Made by a program: the position numbers and the translations under genes | Assembly (NCBI GenBank): GCA_947165485.1 | Contig: CAMVAP010000003.1 | Location: 1 to 64,000 of the forward strand | Direction of reading: 5' to 3' | Length of the DNA: 64,000 nt | Source: an uncultured Prevotellaceae bacterium | Lineage (GTDB): Bacteria > Bacteroidota > Bacteroidia > Bacteroidales > Muribaculaceae | Notes under the pieces: model-generated | What the model saw: the letters and a program-made list of their open reading frames with translations, nothing else | What the model was told of the DNA's origin: nothing | Database searches by the model: none | In this document: one piece after another, positions 32,667 to 42,868 of the stretch | Numbering within the stretch: position 1 is the first letter of the stretch | How the letters are laid out: each line of letters starts with the position of its first letter

Positions 32667-33695
32667 ATGATGAAATCTAAACAGAGGCAATCGGGCATGG
32701 AGCTGCTGCGCATCATCGCCATGGCGCTGGTGGTGGTGTGCCACACCAATTATTGGGCAGTGGGCGAACCGACGTTGGCGATGTGCCTTCAGGAGCCGGT
32801 CAAGTCTTTCGCCCAGTATTTATCGGTATCATTTGCCATCGTGTGCGTCAACTGTTTTGTTTTCATCTCAGGCTGGTTTTCCATCAAGTTGACACGGCGC
32901 GGTTTAGCCAATCTGGTGTTTCAGTTGCTCTTTTACAGTACACTGGTGTACTGCGCATTTGTGGCAACGGGGCTGATCCGATTCGGCTTCATGGACTTCT
33001 TGCGACATGCCGATTTCATTTCCAACTTCTGGTTTATTCGTGCCTATATCCCGTTATTCCTGTTGTCCCCGATCCTCAATGTGTTCATTGAACGGGCTGG
33101 CAAGACGACGGCAAGGACGACATTGCTGGCCTATGCCTTCATGGACATTGTCATGGGGTGGGGCATCGACCTGTTACACGTCAACGGTGGGTATTGCCTG
33201 TTCCACCTGGGCTTTATTTATCTGCTGGCCCGTTATATCAGGGTTTATGGCGGGCGATGGTTCAGCTGGGACAAGCGGCGTGACCTGTCGGTATATGTGT
33301 TGATCAGTTTAGGTACCGCGGTGCTGGTTTTTCTCATGTCAAGGCTCTCGCCTGCGGTGTGGCATCATTGCGGCAAGATGTTCCTGTATAACTCGCCGCT
33401 GGTCATCGCCGCAACGGTCTATCTGTCATTGTTTTTTGCCAAGCTGGATTTCAAGTCACGGGCAGTCAACATGGTGGGGGCGTCGAGTTTTGCGGTTTTC
33501 TTGATTCACGGGGACCCGCTGATTGCTGAGCCCTATCTGAAACCCTACTGCGCCCAGCTGTTCTTCAGCAGCAATATCTGGATGTTCACTATTGTCATTG
33601 CTCTGCTGATCATCGGCTTGTTTGTCATCGCTTTTCTGGTGGATCAGGTCAGGCAATGGCTGTGGAGGATGATTCAACGGGTAGCCTTTGATTGA
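32667..33695 (+). CDS. Membrane acyltransferase (OafA/acyltransferase-3-like)
   Basis: A 342-residue protein with about ten membrane helices. The first helix begins SGMELLRIIAMALVVVCHTN; the conserved ELLRIIAM...H pattern with a His in VCHTNYW marks the acyltransferase-3 family, which O-acetylates surface sugars. Further, FWFIRAYIPLFLLSPILN is typical of this group in Bacteroidales. It is the last gene of the cluster, followed by a reversed copy of the core-bearing repeat. Confidence 0.88.
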   Translation: MMKSKQRQSGMELLRIIAMALVVVCHTNYWAVGEPTLAMCLQEPVKSFAQYLSVSFAIVCVNCFVFISGWFSIKLTRRGLANLVFQLLFYSTLVYCAFVATGLIRFGFMDFLRHADFISNFWFIRAYIPLFLLSPILNVFIERAGKTTARTTLLAYAFMDIVMGWGIDLLHVNGGYCLFHLGFIYLLARYIRVYGGRWFSWDKRRDLSVYVLISLGTAVLVFLMSRLSPAVWHHCGKMFLYNSPLVIAATVYLSLFFAKLDFKSRAVNMVGASSFAVFLIHGDPLIAEPYLKPYCAQLFFSSNIWMFTIVIALLIIGLFVIAFLVDQVRQWLWRMIQRVAFD

Positions 33696-33713
33696 TACTC
33701 TTATTTCATTTTT

Positions 33714-33779
33714 TCATTTTCAATTATCAGTTATCAGTTGTCAGCGGCATCCGCATTCTGACAGCCGAAAACTGAAATA
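33714..33779. repeat. Core-bearing intergenic repeat, reversed copy
   Basis: ATTATCAGTTATCAGTTGTC units, then GCGGCATCCGCATTC, which is the reverse complement of the GAATGCGGATGCC core (core at 33746-33754), then CTGACAGCCGAAAACTGAAA. It is the only copy in this orientation in the window. Confidence 0.75.
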
Positions 33780-33820
33780 TTGTGGCAGAGTGGGGTGACA
33801 AATTGTCGTATTTTTGCCGT

Positions 33821-33836
33821 TGGCACACTCGTTGCA
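33821..33836 (+). promoter_or_regulatory. Sigma-54-like promoter (TGGCAC-N5-TTGCA) upstream of groES
   Basis: TGGCAC at 33821-33826 and TTGCA at 33832-33836, spaced exactly as in the -24/-12 consensus. The predicted start is near 33847, giving a leader of about 43 bases. A TATTTTTG -7-like box at 33809-33816 lacks a -33 partner and is an alternative. No CIRCE element is seen. Confidence 0.55.
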
Positions 33837-33889
33837 AGCTACCAGGTCGTGAAATTAACTTAAAATAACTAATAAATCAATCAGTAATC

Positions 33890-34162
33890 ATGACTATTAA
33901 ACCATTAAACGATCGAGTTCTCATCGAACCGGCTAAGGCTGAAGAAATTGTGGGCGGTATCATTATCCCCGACAGTGCTAAGGAAAAACCCCTCAAGGGC
34001 AAAGTGCGTGCCGCAGGTAATGGCACCAAGGACGAGGAAATGATTGTAAAGCCTGGTGACACTGTGCTCTATGGCAAGTATGCAGGCAACGAAATCGAAA
34101 TCGACGGCGAGAAACTCTTGATGATGCGTCAAAACGACATCCTGGCCATCGTCGAAGAATGA
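33890..34162 (+). CDS. groES: Co-chaperonin GroES
   Basis: A 90-residue GroES: N-terminal [12 protein letters not shown], mobile loop [16 protein letters not shown], and [20 protein letters not shown] before the end ILAIVEE. It forms the lid of the GroEL chamber. It is 61 bases upstream of groEL in the usual order. Confidence 0.98.
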   Translation: MTIKPLNDRVLIEPAKAEEIVGGIIIPDSAKEKPLKGKVRAAGNGTKDEEMIVKPGDTVLYGKYAGNEIEIDGEKLLMMRQNDILAIVEE

Positions 34163-34205
34163 TTTTTTCTCTATAACATAACTACAACATACTACCGACT
34201 AATAA

Positions 34206-35864
<1,659 letters not shown>

Positions 35865-35916
35865 TTCTTCCACCAGTCATCTGAGCTCTAGATTTTTTCA
35901 TAATTCTATAGTTTTT

Positions 35917-35950
35917 CCCCTGTTGGCTTCCATGCCAGCAGGGGATTTTT
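35917..35950 (+). terminator. Intrinsic terminator of groESL
   Basis: CCCCTGTTGGC and GCCAGCAGGGG form a stem with one internal mismatch around a six-base loop, followed by ATTTTTG. With the next promoter it accounts for the 329-base gap 35865-36193; nothing else is seen there. Confidence 0.85.
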
Positions 35951-36083
35951 GTCACTGACCGTGAGCCACAGCTACACACCTCTTTATCGGGTGAGCGTGG
36001 GGCCTTTTAGGCTGACGGTTGGGTGATGAGTTGCCAAATCGATTGTAAATGTTACAGTTTGGTGAAAATCAATGTTAAATCTC

Positions 36084-36114
36084 CTTGTCATTTCATAAAA
36101 AATCACTATATTTG
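36084..36114 (+). promoter_or_regulatory. Promoter of the LytTR-FHA-kinase operon
   Basis: CTTG (36084-36087), 19 bases, TATATTTG (36107-36114). The predicted start is near 36120. It could drive the genes from 36194 onward; a second -7 box occurs before 37368. Confidence 0.7.
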
Positions 36115-36193
36115 CACGTGTAATAAATATCCCATGCGATTCATCTTTACCTTGTTGAATCGCAATATCTTGTATATCAATAACTTGACAAGA

Positions 36194-36559
36194 ATGGAAC
36201 AACAACGTTTAATCTTCAATTCCCGGGACGAGATGTTGCGCATTGATGTGCCCCGTATCGTCTATTTTGAGGCTGATGGTAATTACACCTACATTGTGAA
36301 TTGTAACAAACTCAAGAGCGCGGTGTGTATGAACCTTGGGCAGATGGAGGATGTGCTGGCCCAGCGGTTGAAAGAGAAAAAGAACCTGTTTGCACGCATT
36401 GGCAAGAAGTACATCGTGAATCTTGATTATGTGTACAAGATCAATCCACTCAAGAAGCAGCTGGTCCTGACCGATTTTAACAGTTTCTCTTATCAACTTG
36501 AAGTTTCCAAGGATGCTTTGAAGAACCTCAAGGACATGATGGTTCAAATCAAGATTTAA
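36194..36559 (+). CDS. LytTR-domain DNA-binding protein
   Basis: A 121-residue protein made almost wholly of a LytTR domain: VPRIVYFEADGNYTYIVN, LGQMEDVLAQRL, FARIGKKYIVNLDYVYKI, and the last strand SYQLEVSKDALKNLKDMM. LytTR domains bind DNA with beta-strands; this one lacks a receiver domain, so its input is unknown. In-frame Met codons at 36134 and 36023 would add a non-conserved leader; 36134 remains possible because the promoter predicts a start near 36120. It lies seven bases before the first FHA gene, implying that it regulates or belongs to this operon. Confidence 0.85.
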   Translation: MEQQRLIFNSRDEMLRIDVPRIVYFEADGNYTYIVNCNKLKSAVCMNLGQMEDVLAQRLKEKKNLFARIGKKYIVNLDYVYKINPLKKQLVLTDFNSFSYQLEVSKDALKNLKDMMVQIKI

Positions 36560-36566
36560 TGGCCTT

Positions 36567-37247
36567 ATGGAACTGATTATCGGAAGAGATGGTGCCACCG
36601 CTAAACTCAAGGTGGTGAATGATACGCAAGTTACCCTCTATGGTGAGGCCGCCAGCGTGCCTGGAGACGTCAGCCGCCAGCATTGCCAGCTCACGGCTAT
36701 CGATGACAGCACCTTTGTCATCAAGAACATCAAGTCGGCCAACGTCACATGGGTGAACGGCATCGAAATCCAGAGTAAACGCATCACCAAGGATGACAAA
36801 GTGCAGCTGGGCAAGAGCCGTTATGACCTGCCGCTGGAGCAGATCCTGGAGCAGATGAAACCCAATATTGTGGATATCGAGGGACTGAGGCCTGTGTGGG
36901 AAGAGTATAACAAAAGCATGATCGCTATCAGGAAACGCCAGCAGACCAACAGCCTCTTGGCCAGGATTCCTATCTTTCTCACCATGCTGGGAGGCTTGCT
37001 CATCGCATTGAGCGAATCCATCAGGCCCTATTCAATCACCTTTACCGTGATCGCCTTGCTCATCATGGCTTATGGTTTCTACCGTCAAGCCACCGAGCGT
37101 TCCATCGACAAGCAAGAGAAGTTGAAAAAAGAATTCCAGCGGGACTATGTCTGCCCCAAGTGTGGACGCTTCATGGGCTTTGTCGATTTTGACCTCTTGC
37201 GTCAAAATTCTAACTGTCCTGGCTGTAAAGCGAGGTTTAAAAAATAA
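36567..37247 (+). CDS. FHA-domain membrane protein with C-terminal zinc ribbon
   Basis: A 226-residue protein. Residues 1-95 form an FHA domain that binds phosphothreonine peptides: LIIGRDGA, the SRQHCQL motif (Ser/His ligands) and WVNGIEI (Asn). Two membrane helices follow (about 131-150, 157-174), then a basic segment and a zinc ribbon with CPKC (about 195) and CPGC (about 220). Both termini should face the cytoplasm. It is a likely reader of the kinase encoded downstream in the same operon. Confidence 0.87.
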   Translation: MELIIGRDGATAKLKVVNDTQVTLYGEAASVPGDVSRQHCQLTAIDDSTFVIKNIKSANVTWVNGIEIQSKRITKDDKVQLGKSRYDLPLEQILEQMKPNIVDIEGLRPVWEEYNKSMIAIRKRQQTNSLLARIPIFLTMLGGLLIALSESIRPYSITFTVIALLIMAYGFYRQATERSIDKQEKLKKEFQRDYVCPKCGRFMGFVDFDLLRQNSNCPGCKARFKK

Positions 37248-37317
37248 TTTCATACATTAATCCCACCGTTTTGTCCAGTATGGTTCAAAATGTTTGGAAA
37301 TGATGTTGAGGATATGA

Positions 37318-37325
37318 TAATTTTG
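37318..37325 (+). promoter_or_regulatory. -7 element (TAATTTTG) inside the signalling operon
   Basis: TAATTTTG with a TTTG at 37293-37296 (21-base spacing, two more than usual), 43 bases before the acidic membrane protein gene. It may be an internal promoter allowing the acidic protein and downstream genes to be made separately. Confidence 0.5.
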
Positions 37326-37367
37326 CAGTGTAAAAATAAATATCAACTGCATTAAAAATTTAAGATT

Positions 37368-38693
37368 ATGATTACCGAAGAAACAATTTACGGAGGCAAC
37401 ATCTTGAGTGAGGATGCCAATAATGAGAGCGAGAACAAGAAAGCGATCGCCAAGGCTTGGAAACCGATTACCATCGGTGGCTCGGCTGGTATCATGTTGG
37501 GAACTGGAGCCATCTTGATGTCCAGCACCCAAGAAACGTTTGACAGCGACGATACGCCCATCGAGGAGCCCCGCGTCGAGGGCGAGACCCAGATGGCCGC
37601 ACCCCAAGAAACCGTGACCGAGGAACCCGTGACCACCCCGATGGAGCAACTGCCCGTTGCAACCGTCGATGACAACCTGCCCTTTGGCGACGCGTTTGCA
37701 TCGGCTCGCGAGCAGGTAGGCCCTGGGGGTGTGTTCAACTGGCGCAGCGTCATCTTTAGCACCTACACCTCCGACGAGTGGAATGCCATGACCGAGGAGG
37801 AACACCAGCACTTTGCACAGCTGGTTAAGCCCGAGGTGGACGCGGCCCATGTCAACGATGCCGACGTTTACCAGTCCATCGCGATGGCTGTTGTCGAGGA
37901 TGCCCACACCGACTACATTCCCGTCGAGGACCTTCCTATCGAGGATGCAATCGACGACCTTGACTTGGCGCAGGCTGTGGTTGAGGACAACGATGTTGAG
38001 GAAGTCGATCTCTCGCAGGTCGTTGTTGACGATGCCGATATGGCTCAGGCTACCATCGATGAGGACGCTATGGAGAAAATCCACGAGGACATGGCTGCGG
38101 TAACCGAGCCCAGTGCGCTTGGACAGCAGCCTGATGTGGAGATCTCGGCCCAGGATGTAGTAGGCGAATTTGACATGGCGATGGCCGATGTGGCAGCCGA
38201 TGATGTGTCGATTGTCGAGGAGTCCGACACCAATCCCATCGAGGATATTGCCATGATTGATGACAATGTGGCCGACGATGAGTTTGCCCTCTCCGATATG
38301 TTTGATCTGAAACCCGAGCAGGACCTTGCTATGGCAACCCCTGCTACCAAGGCTTCTCAGGGTGGCACCCCCTTTGAGAACTTCTTGTCCGATAGCACCG
38401 TGCGCATTGTGGGCTATGGTGAGTTTGACGGACACCAGGTGAGGGGACTTGACCTCGATGGTGACGACAGGGCCGATATCGCCGTGATCGACGTGGATGA
38501 CTCGGGTGACCTGTCAAGCGCCGACATGGTTGTTGAGCAGGGCAATGGAAACCAGTTCACCTATGGCGAACTTCAGGACTTTGCCATGAATCAGGAACAT
38601 GGTGATGCCGATGACCACAATATGCATACCCCCAATCCCAACATCGCCGAGGACATGCCCGACTACATGGACGACGCTATGGCTCAACTTTAA
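37368..38693 (+). CDS. Acidic single-span membrane protein with EF-hand-like loops
   Basis: A 441-residue protein of unknown family. A 32-residue N-terminus is followed by a weakly hydrophobic glycine-rich segment (33-52, PITIGGSAGIMLGTGAILM), then about 390 very acidic residues with repeated VVEDxD, VEDLPIED and DDADMAQ patterns. Near the end are two calcium-loop-like stretches, DLDGDDRADI (about 363) and DVDDSGDLSSAD (about 376), reminiscent of dockerin/EF-hand loops. Abundant Thr/Ser near acidic residues could be kinase targets bound by the FHA proteins. It is probably a calcium-binding scaffold; this is inference. Confidence 0.6.
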   Translation: MITEETIYGGNILSEDANNESENKKAIAKAWKPITIGGSAGIMLGTGAILMSSTQETFDSDDTPIEEPRVEGETQMAAPQETVTEEPVTTPMEQLPVATVDDNLPFGDAFASAREQVGPGGVFNWRSVIFSTYTSDEWNAMTEEEHQHFAQLVKPEVDAAHVNDADVYQSIAMAVVEDAHTDYIPVEDLPIEDAIDDLDLAQAVVEDNDVEEVDLSQVVVDDADMAQATIDEDAMEKIHEDMAAVTEPSALGQQPDVEISAQDVVGEFDMAMADVAADDVSIVEESDTNPIEDIAMIDDNVADDEFALSDMFDLKPEQDLAMATPATKASQGGTPFENFLSDSTVRIVGYGEFDGHQVRGLDLDGDDRADIAVIDVDDSGDLSSADMVVEQGNGNQFTYGELQDFAMNQEHGDADDHNMHTPNPNIAEDMPDYMDDAMAQL

Positions 38694-38722
38694 AGATAAA
38701 ACCTCACCAATATCACCCGACA

Positions 38723-39532
38723 ATGAAACGCATCATTATCCTTTCACTCATGACACTGATGATGGCCATCGTGCCACAGTGGATTCAGGCCCGCAACTAC
38801 GCCTTGTGTGTGGGCCTTGACGCTTATCCGGCCAAGGTGGGCCGTTACCGCGTCAAACCCTTGCGCGTGAGCGGCAATGATGCCAGGGTGATGAAGAAAA
38901 TGTTTGCTGCCAACGGGTTCAGCACTTCTCTGTTGACCGACAGCGCTGCCACCTGCGAGGCCGTGTTGAGGGCCATGAAGTACCGATTCTGTACCGCTCG
39001 GGAGGATGATGTCGTCATCTTCTACTTCAGTGGACATGGGACCGAGGAGGGGCTCTTGTGCTACGACAACGTGCTCAGCACCGCATCCATCGTTGAGGAA
39101 TTCAAGCGATGCAAGGCCAGGACCAAGATGCTCATTGCCGACGCCTGCTACTCTGGCAGGATGCGCAACGACACGGTGTGGCAGAACACGTTTTCCAAGA
39201 AGGAAGACGTGATCTTGTTCCTCTCATCGCGCACCAGCGAGGTGTCACTTGAGACGATGTACAGCAACAGCCTGTTCACGATGTACCTGGAACGTGGGTT
39301 GCGTGGCGGCGCCGATGTGAACAAGGATAAGAGAATCACGGCCCGAGAGTTGTATGACTTTGTCCACGAGTCGGTCACCGATGATCATTTTGTCAATGGA
39401 TCGCAGCACCCTGTCATGTGGGGTGGATTTGATGGTAACAGCACCATTGTGAATTGGGAAAGGAAAGCAAAAAAGAACAAGAATAAGGATAAGAAACAAA
39501 ACATTATAGACGATGACACCTCAAACGATTAA
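38723..39532 (+). CDS. Secreted caspase-like (C14) peptidase
   Basis: A 269-residue protein with a signal peptide (MKRIIILSLMTLMMAIVPQWIQA). The caspase/metacaspase p20-like core follows: ALCVGLDAYP, the catalytic His105 in FYFSGHGTEEG and catalytic Cys142 in LIADACYSGRM. After it comes an EF-hand-like loop DVNKDKRITARELYDFV and a Lys-rich C-terminus (KAKKNKNKDKKQN). Bacterial C14 proteins act in stress or defence proteolysis, but export and the pairing with kinase genes are unusual for defence. The stop lies 20 bases inside the next FHA gene. Confidence 0.88.
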   Translation: MKRIIILSLMTLMMAIVPQWIQARNYALCVGLDAYPAKVGRYRVKPLRVSGNDARVMKKMFAANGFSTSLLTDSAATCEAVLRAMKYRFCTAREDDVVIFYFSGHGTEEGLLCYDNVLSTASIVEEFKRCKARTKMLIADACYSGRMRNDTVWQNTFSKKEDVILFLSSRTSEVSLETMYSNSLFTMYLERGLRGGADVNKDKRITARELYDFVHESVTDDHFVNGSQHPVMWGGFDGNSTIVNWERKAKKNKNKDKKQNIIDDDTSND

Positions 39533-40043
39533 TATCAAGTGCCCTGGCTGCAATGTGGTCTTGAAGGTGACCAATTCCAAGAATGAGCCCGTCAAGCGGT
39601 TTGCCTGCCCCAAGTGTGGCAAGGCCATCTTGGTGCCGTTCTACAAGCTACAGCCCGAGGACGGTGAGACCCAGATGGACGGCAAGGGTGAAGCCCAGTC
39701 CACACAGTTGGCTACCTCCGAGATGCAGCAGTCTTGTGTGCTCCACTGCGAGGGTAAAGAGTATGAACTGCCCATCGGCAGTTACAGCGTGGGACGCAAG
39801 GCTGTCACCTCGACTGCCGACATTCAAATCGATACCGACGACCTGTACATGAGCCGCGAGCACGCCATGATGAACGTCAGACGCTTGCCCGACGGGGGAA
39901 TCAAGGTGGACATCTGTAATCTCAAGAACAAGAACACGACTCAAGTGAATGATTATTTACTGGAGCCTGGGGATGCCATCGTGATGCACGATGGTGATAC
40001 CATCAAGATGGGGAACACCCTGTTGACTATTCACATCAAATAA
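39513..40043 (+). CDS. FHA-domain protein with N-terminal zinc ribbon
   Basis: A 176-residue cytosolic protein. Residues 3-35 form a zinc ribbon (CPGC and CPKC), similar to those in kinase-associated GYF/zf-ribbon proteins. Residues about 75-176 form an FHA domain with SVGRKAV, MSREHAMM (SxxH) and the Asn-rich NKNTTQVND stretch. The gene overlaps the caspase gene by 20 bases and lies 12 bases before the PP2C gene. Confidence 0.87.
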   Translation: MTPQTINIKCPGCNVVLKVTNSKNEPVKRFACPKCGKAILVPFYKLQPEDGETQMDGKGEAQSTQLATSEMQQSCVLHCEGKEYELPIGSYSVGRKAVTSTADIQIDTDDLYMSREHAMMNVRRLPDGGIKVDICNLKNKNTTQVNDYLLEPGDAIVMHDGDTIKMGNTLLTIHIK

Positions 40044-40055
40044 CGACTCGGGCTC

Positions 40056-41297
40056 ATGAAAATAAAGATTTTTCCGCCCCTAGCGATTCTGGAACAAGGC
40101 AATCGCGATAACCAGGAAGATTTCATCTATCCTCTCAATGGCCGTGCGACCAGTGGCGATCACCTGTTTATCGTGTGCGACGGCATGGGGGGACATGAGC
40201 ATGGCGAGGTGGCCAGCCAGACCTTTACCATGGCCCTGGCCGAGTACTTCGACAAGCACGCGTCGGGCGACGAGATTCTTCCCGACAAGGTCCTTACCGA
40301 TGCCATTGCCTATGCCTATCGCAAACTGGATAACATGGACAACGGGAACTTCAAGAAGATGGGCACCACGCTCACCTTGCTCTATTTCCACCGGGGTGGT
40401 GTGACGGCTGCACACATCGGTGACAGCCGCATCTATCACTTGAGGCCCGGCAAGAGGTTGCTCTACGTCAGTCGTGACCACTCCTTGGTGTTCGACCTGT
40501 ACCAGAGCGGTGAGATCTCCTATGGTGAGATGAAGACCTCCTTGCAGAAAAATGTTATCACCCGTGCCGTTCAGCCTGGTGAAGAAAACCGTGTCAAGCC
40601 CGATATCATCCACATCACGGATGTCAAGCCCGACGATTACTTCTACATGTGTAGCGATGGCATGCTCGAGAATATGGATAACGATGATGTGTTCAGGTTG
40701 TTCTCGACCAGGGACAGTGACAGCGCCAAGCGTGATAGAATCATCGAGGCAACGAGGGGTAACCAGGATAACCACAGTGCTTATATCATCCATGTTCAAG
40801 ATGTGGTGACCGAACCCATTGATGGCCGCAAGACTGTGAATGAGGAGACGACAGCACGCTGCAATGCATTGAACATGAAGCCTGTCGAGAAAGAGGCGGT
40901 CATCCAGAAGATTGAACCAGTGGATGATGACGCGACAATTCTCTCGTCATCATCGTCGGCCACAAGACGCAAGAGCGGTGGCAAGAAAAAAACATTGAGC
41001 TGGCTGTGGTGGGCAATGCTGATTGCTGCCATTGTGGCAGTTGCAGCGTGGCTCTCATTATATGCATTCACGGGTAATAGGGGCCATGATGATGCCCAGC
41101 AGTCGGTCGAGGTGACTGGCGTACAGGAGGTTAGACCCATCAAGCCGATTCCGCATCACACCCAGCGGCAGGTATCTGCTACCCGCAAGCGTCACAGCCA
41201 GGCAACGCACGATGCCGGCGCTTCTCAACAAGAGGCTTCAAGTGTAGCCACCTCTCCCCAAGAACCAATCACTGACAACAGTGGCAATGAGGATTAG
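40056..41297 (+). CDS. PP2C-family Ser/Thr phosphatase with membrane anchor
   Basis: A 413-residue protein. The phosphatase domain (1-250) has NQEDFIYP, FIVCDGMGGHEHGEVAS, AAHIGDSRIYHL, VSRDHSLV, SDGMLENM and the last aspartate in RGNQDNHSAYII, all metal-binding PPM motifs. A single hydrophobic helix (about 313-337) then leads to a short Gln/Ser/Thr-rich tail outside the membrane. It would dephosphorylate targets of the adjacent kinase, as in PrkC/PrpC or PknB/PstP pairs. Confidence 0.94.
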   Translation: MKIKIFPPLAILEQGNRDNQEDFIYPLNGRATSGDHLFIVCDGMGGHEHGEVASQTFTMALAEYFDKHASGDEILPDKVLTDAIAYAYRKLDNMDNGNFKKMGTTLTLLYFHRGGVTAAHIGDSRIYHLRPGKRLLYVSRDHSLVFDLYQSGEISYGEMKTSLQKNVITRAVQPGEENRVKPDIIHITDVKPDDYFYMCSDGMLENMDNDDVFRLFSTRDSDSAKRDRIIEATRGNQDNHSAYIIHVQDVVTEPIDGRKTVNEETTARCNALNMKPVEKEAVIQKIEPVDDDATILSSSSSATRRKSGGKKKTLSWLWWAMLIAAIVAVAAWLSLYAFTGNRGHDDAQQSVEVTGVQEVRPIKPIPHHTQRQVSATRKRHSQATHDAGASQQEASSVATSPQEPITDNSGNED

Positions 41298-41329
41298 TAA
41301 AGAAAACATGATCACCAGGATATAGAGTT

Positions 41330-42844
41330 ATGTCTAAACAAGATAATATCAACTTGGAATCGATGCTCAGAGTGGGCACCGTGTTGCATGGCACCTATCG
41401 CATCGATGGATACCTGTCCAGTGGTGGATTTGGTAATACCTATGTGGCCACTCACATCAATTTCAATGAGAAATATGCCATCAAGGAGTTTTTCATGAAG
41501 GGGGTGAACGAGCGCGATGGCAACAATACCGCTGTGAGCGTGAGCAACAACGAGAAGGTGACTGAGTTTACCGAGCAGCTCGAGAAGTTCAAGAAGGAAG
41601 CTCGTCGATTGCGCAAACTCAATAACCCGCACATCGTCAGGGTTTATGACCTCTTTGAAGAAAACGGTACGGCCTACTATGTGATGGACTTTATCAACGG
41701 TGAGAACCTGAAGGAAAAGCTCAAACGCTTGGGACAGCCCATCAACGAGAGCGAGTCAACCGAGATACTCATCCAAGTGCTCGATGCGCTACAGGAGGTG
41801 CACTCTCAAGGCATCTGGCACCTGGACTTGAAGCCTGCCAATGTGATGCTCGACGACAAGGGTACCGTCAAGGTGATTGACTTTGGTGCCAGCAAGCAGT
41901 TCAACAGCAAGACGGGTGGCGCCTTGTCAACTTCATCGGTGACTTACACCAACGGCTATGCCCCCATCGAACAGATGGAAAAAAGCTATGAGAAGTTAGG
42001 CCCATGGACCGATTTCTACGCCCTGGGTGCTACCATCTATAACATATTGTCCAATGAGCGCCCGCCCATGCCCAGCGACATCAACGATGACCACACCCCC
42101 AACAAGCGCCTTTCCCTGCCGTTGCCCGACAGCGTGAGTGACAAGATGCGTGACCTGATCTTGTGGATGATGAAAACCAATCGCAAGGAGCGTCCCGCCA
42201 CTGTCCAGGATATCGCCGATTACATGAAGGCCGGCGCCATGGGGTCCTATGGTGATGCCGAGTCAACGATTCTTGAGACTCGCGCCATCCCCAAGGATCA
42301 GTCGGCTGAAGATGTGGTACAGGTTGATAGCTACGACAATGACGATTCCACCCAGAATACCCAGAAGACCAAGAAGGCCATCTTCATCGCCGCCTGTGCG
42401 GGTCTCTTGCTGGCTGTCGGGGGCTTCTTCCTGTTTAATGGCGGCGGCAATGAACACAAGCAGGAGGCAGGCCAGGAGACGATTGCTGTCGATACTGTCA
42501 AGACGGTCACCCAGCAGATGATGACCATCACCTTGGGAGAATGTAAATACACGGGTTCGGTCAACGAGGCAGGTGTCCCCGATGGCAAGGGCTACGCCGT
42601 GTTTGCCAACGGTGACAGCGTTAATGGCTCGTTTGTTAAGGGCGATGTCGAGGGTGACAATATCACCTATTACTTCAAGGAAAATGGTGACACTTACCTG
42701 GGCTCGTTCAAGAAAAACCACTTCACCACTGGACGACTCACCCAGAAGGACGGCACCTACTTTGAAGGCTCCTTTGACAACGATTACTTGCCGGCCAAGG
42801 GTAAATGGTACAGCAAGGACGGCAAACCGATTCAGGTCAATTAA
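41330..42844 (+). CDS. Transmembrane Ser/Thr protein kinase with MORN repeats
   Basis: A 504-residue Hanks-type kinase. It has the glycine loop SSGGFGNTY, Lys52 in YAIKEFF, the catalytic loop HLDLKPAN (Asp166; the Arg of HRD is Leu, a non-RD kinase) and DFGASK (Asp184). A membrane helix spans about 349-370. The C-terminal extracytoplasmic part (about 390-504) has MORN-like repeats, for example YTGSVNEAG, NGDTYLGSF and DGTYFEGSF. PASTA domains, usual in PknB, are absent, so the sensor is different. It pairs with the PP2C gene. Confidence 0.93.
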   Translation: MSKQDNINLESMLRVGTVLHGTYRIDGYLSSGGFGNTYVATHINFNEKYAIKEFFMKGVNERDGNNTAVSVSNNEKVTEFTEQLEKFKKEARRLRKLNNPHIVRVYDLFEENGTAYYVMDFINGENLKEKLKRLGQPINESESTEILIQVLDALQEVHSQGIWHLDLKPANVMLDDKGTVKVIDFGASKQFNSKTGGALSTSSVTYTNGYAPIEQMEKSYEKLGPWTDFYALGATIYNILSNERPPMPSDINDDHTPNKRLSLPLPDSVSDKMRDLILWMMKTNRKERPATVQDIADYMKAGAMGSYGDAESTILETRAIPKDQSAEDVVQVDSYDNDDSTQNTQKTKKAIFIAACAGLLLAVGGFFLFNGGGNEHKQEAGQETIAVDTVKTVTQQMMTITLGECKYTGSVNEAGVPDGKGYAVFANGDSVNGSFVKGDVEGDNITYYFKENGDTYLGSFKKNHFTTGRLTQKDGTYFEGSFDNDYLPAKGKWYSKDGKPIQVN

Positions 42845-42868
42845 GATGATTAATATTGAATGTGCGAT

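Noticed and set aside
33780-33889. CIRCE operator before groES
   Set aside because: TGGCACACTC resembles half of the CIRCE arm but the second inverted arm is missing; the sigma-54-like reading fits better.
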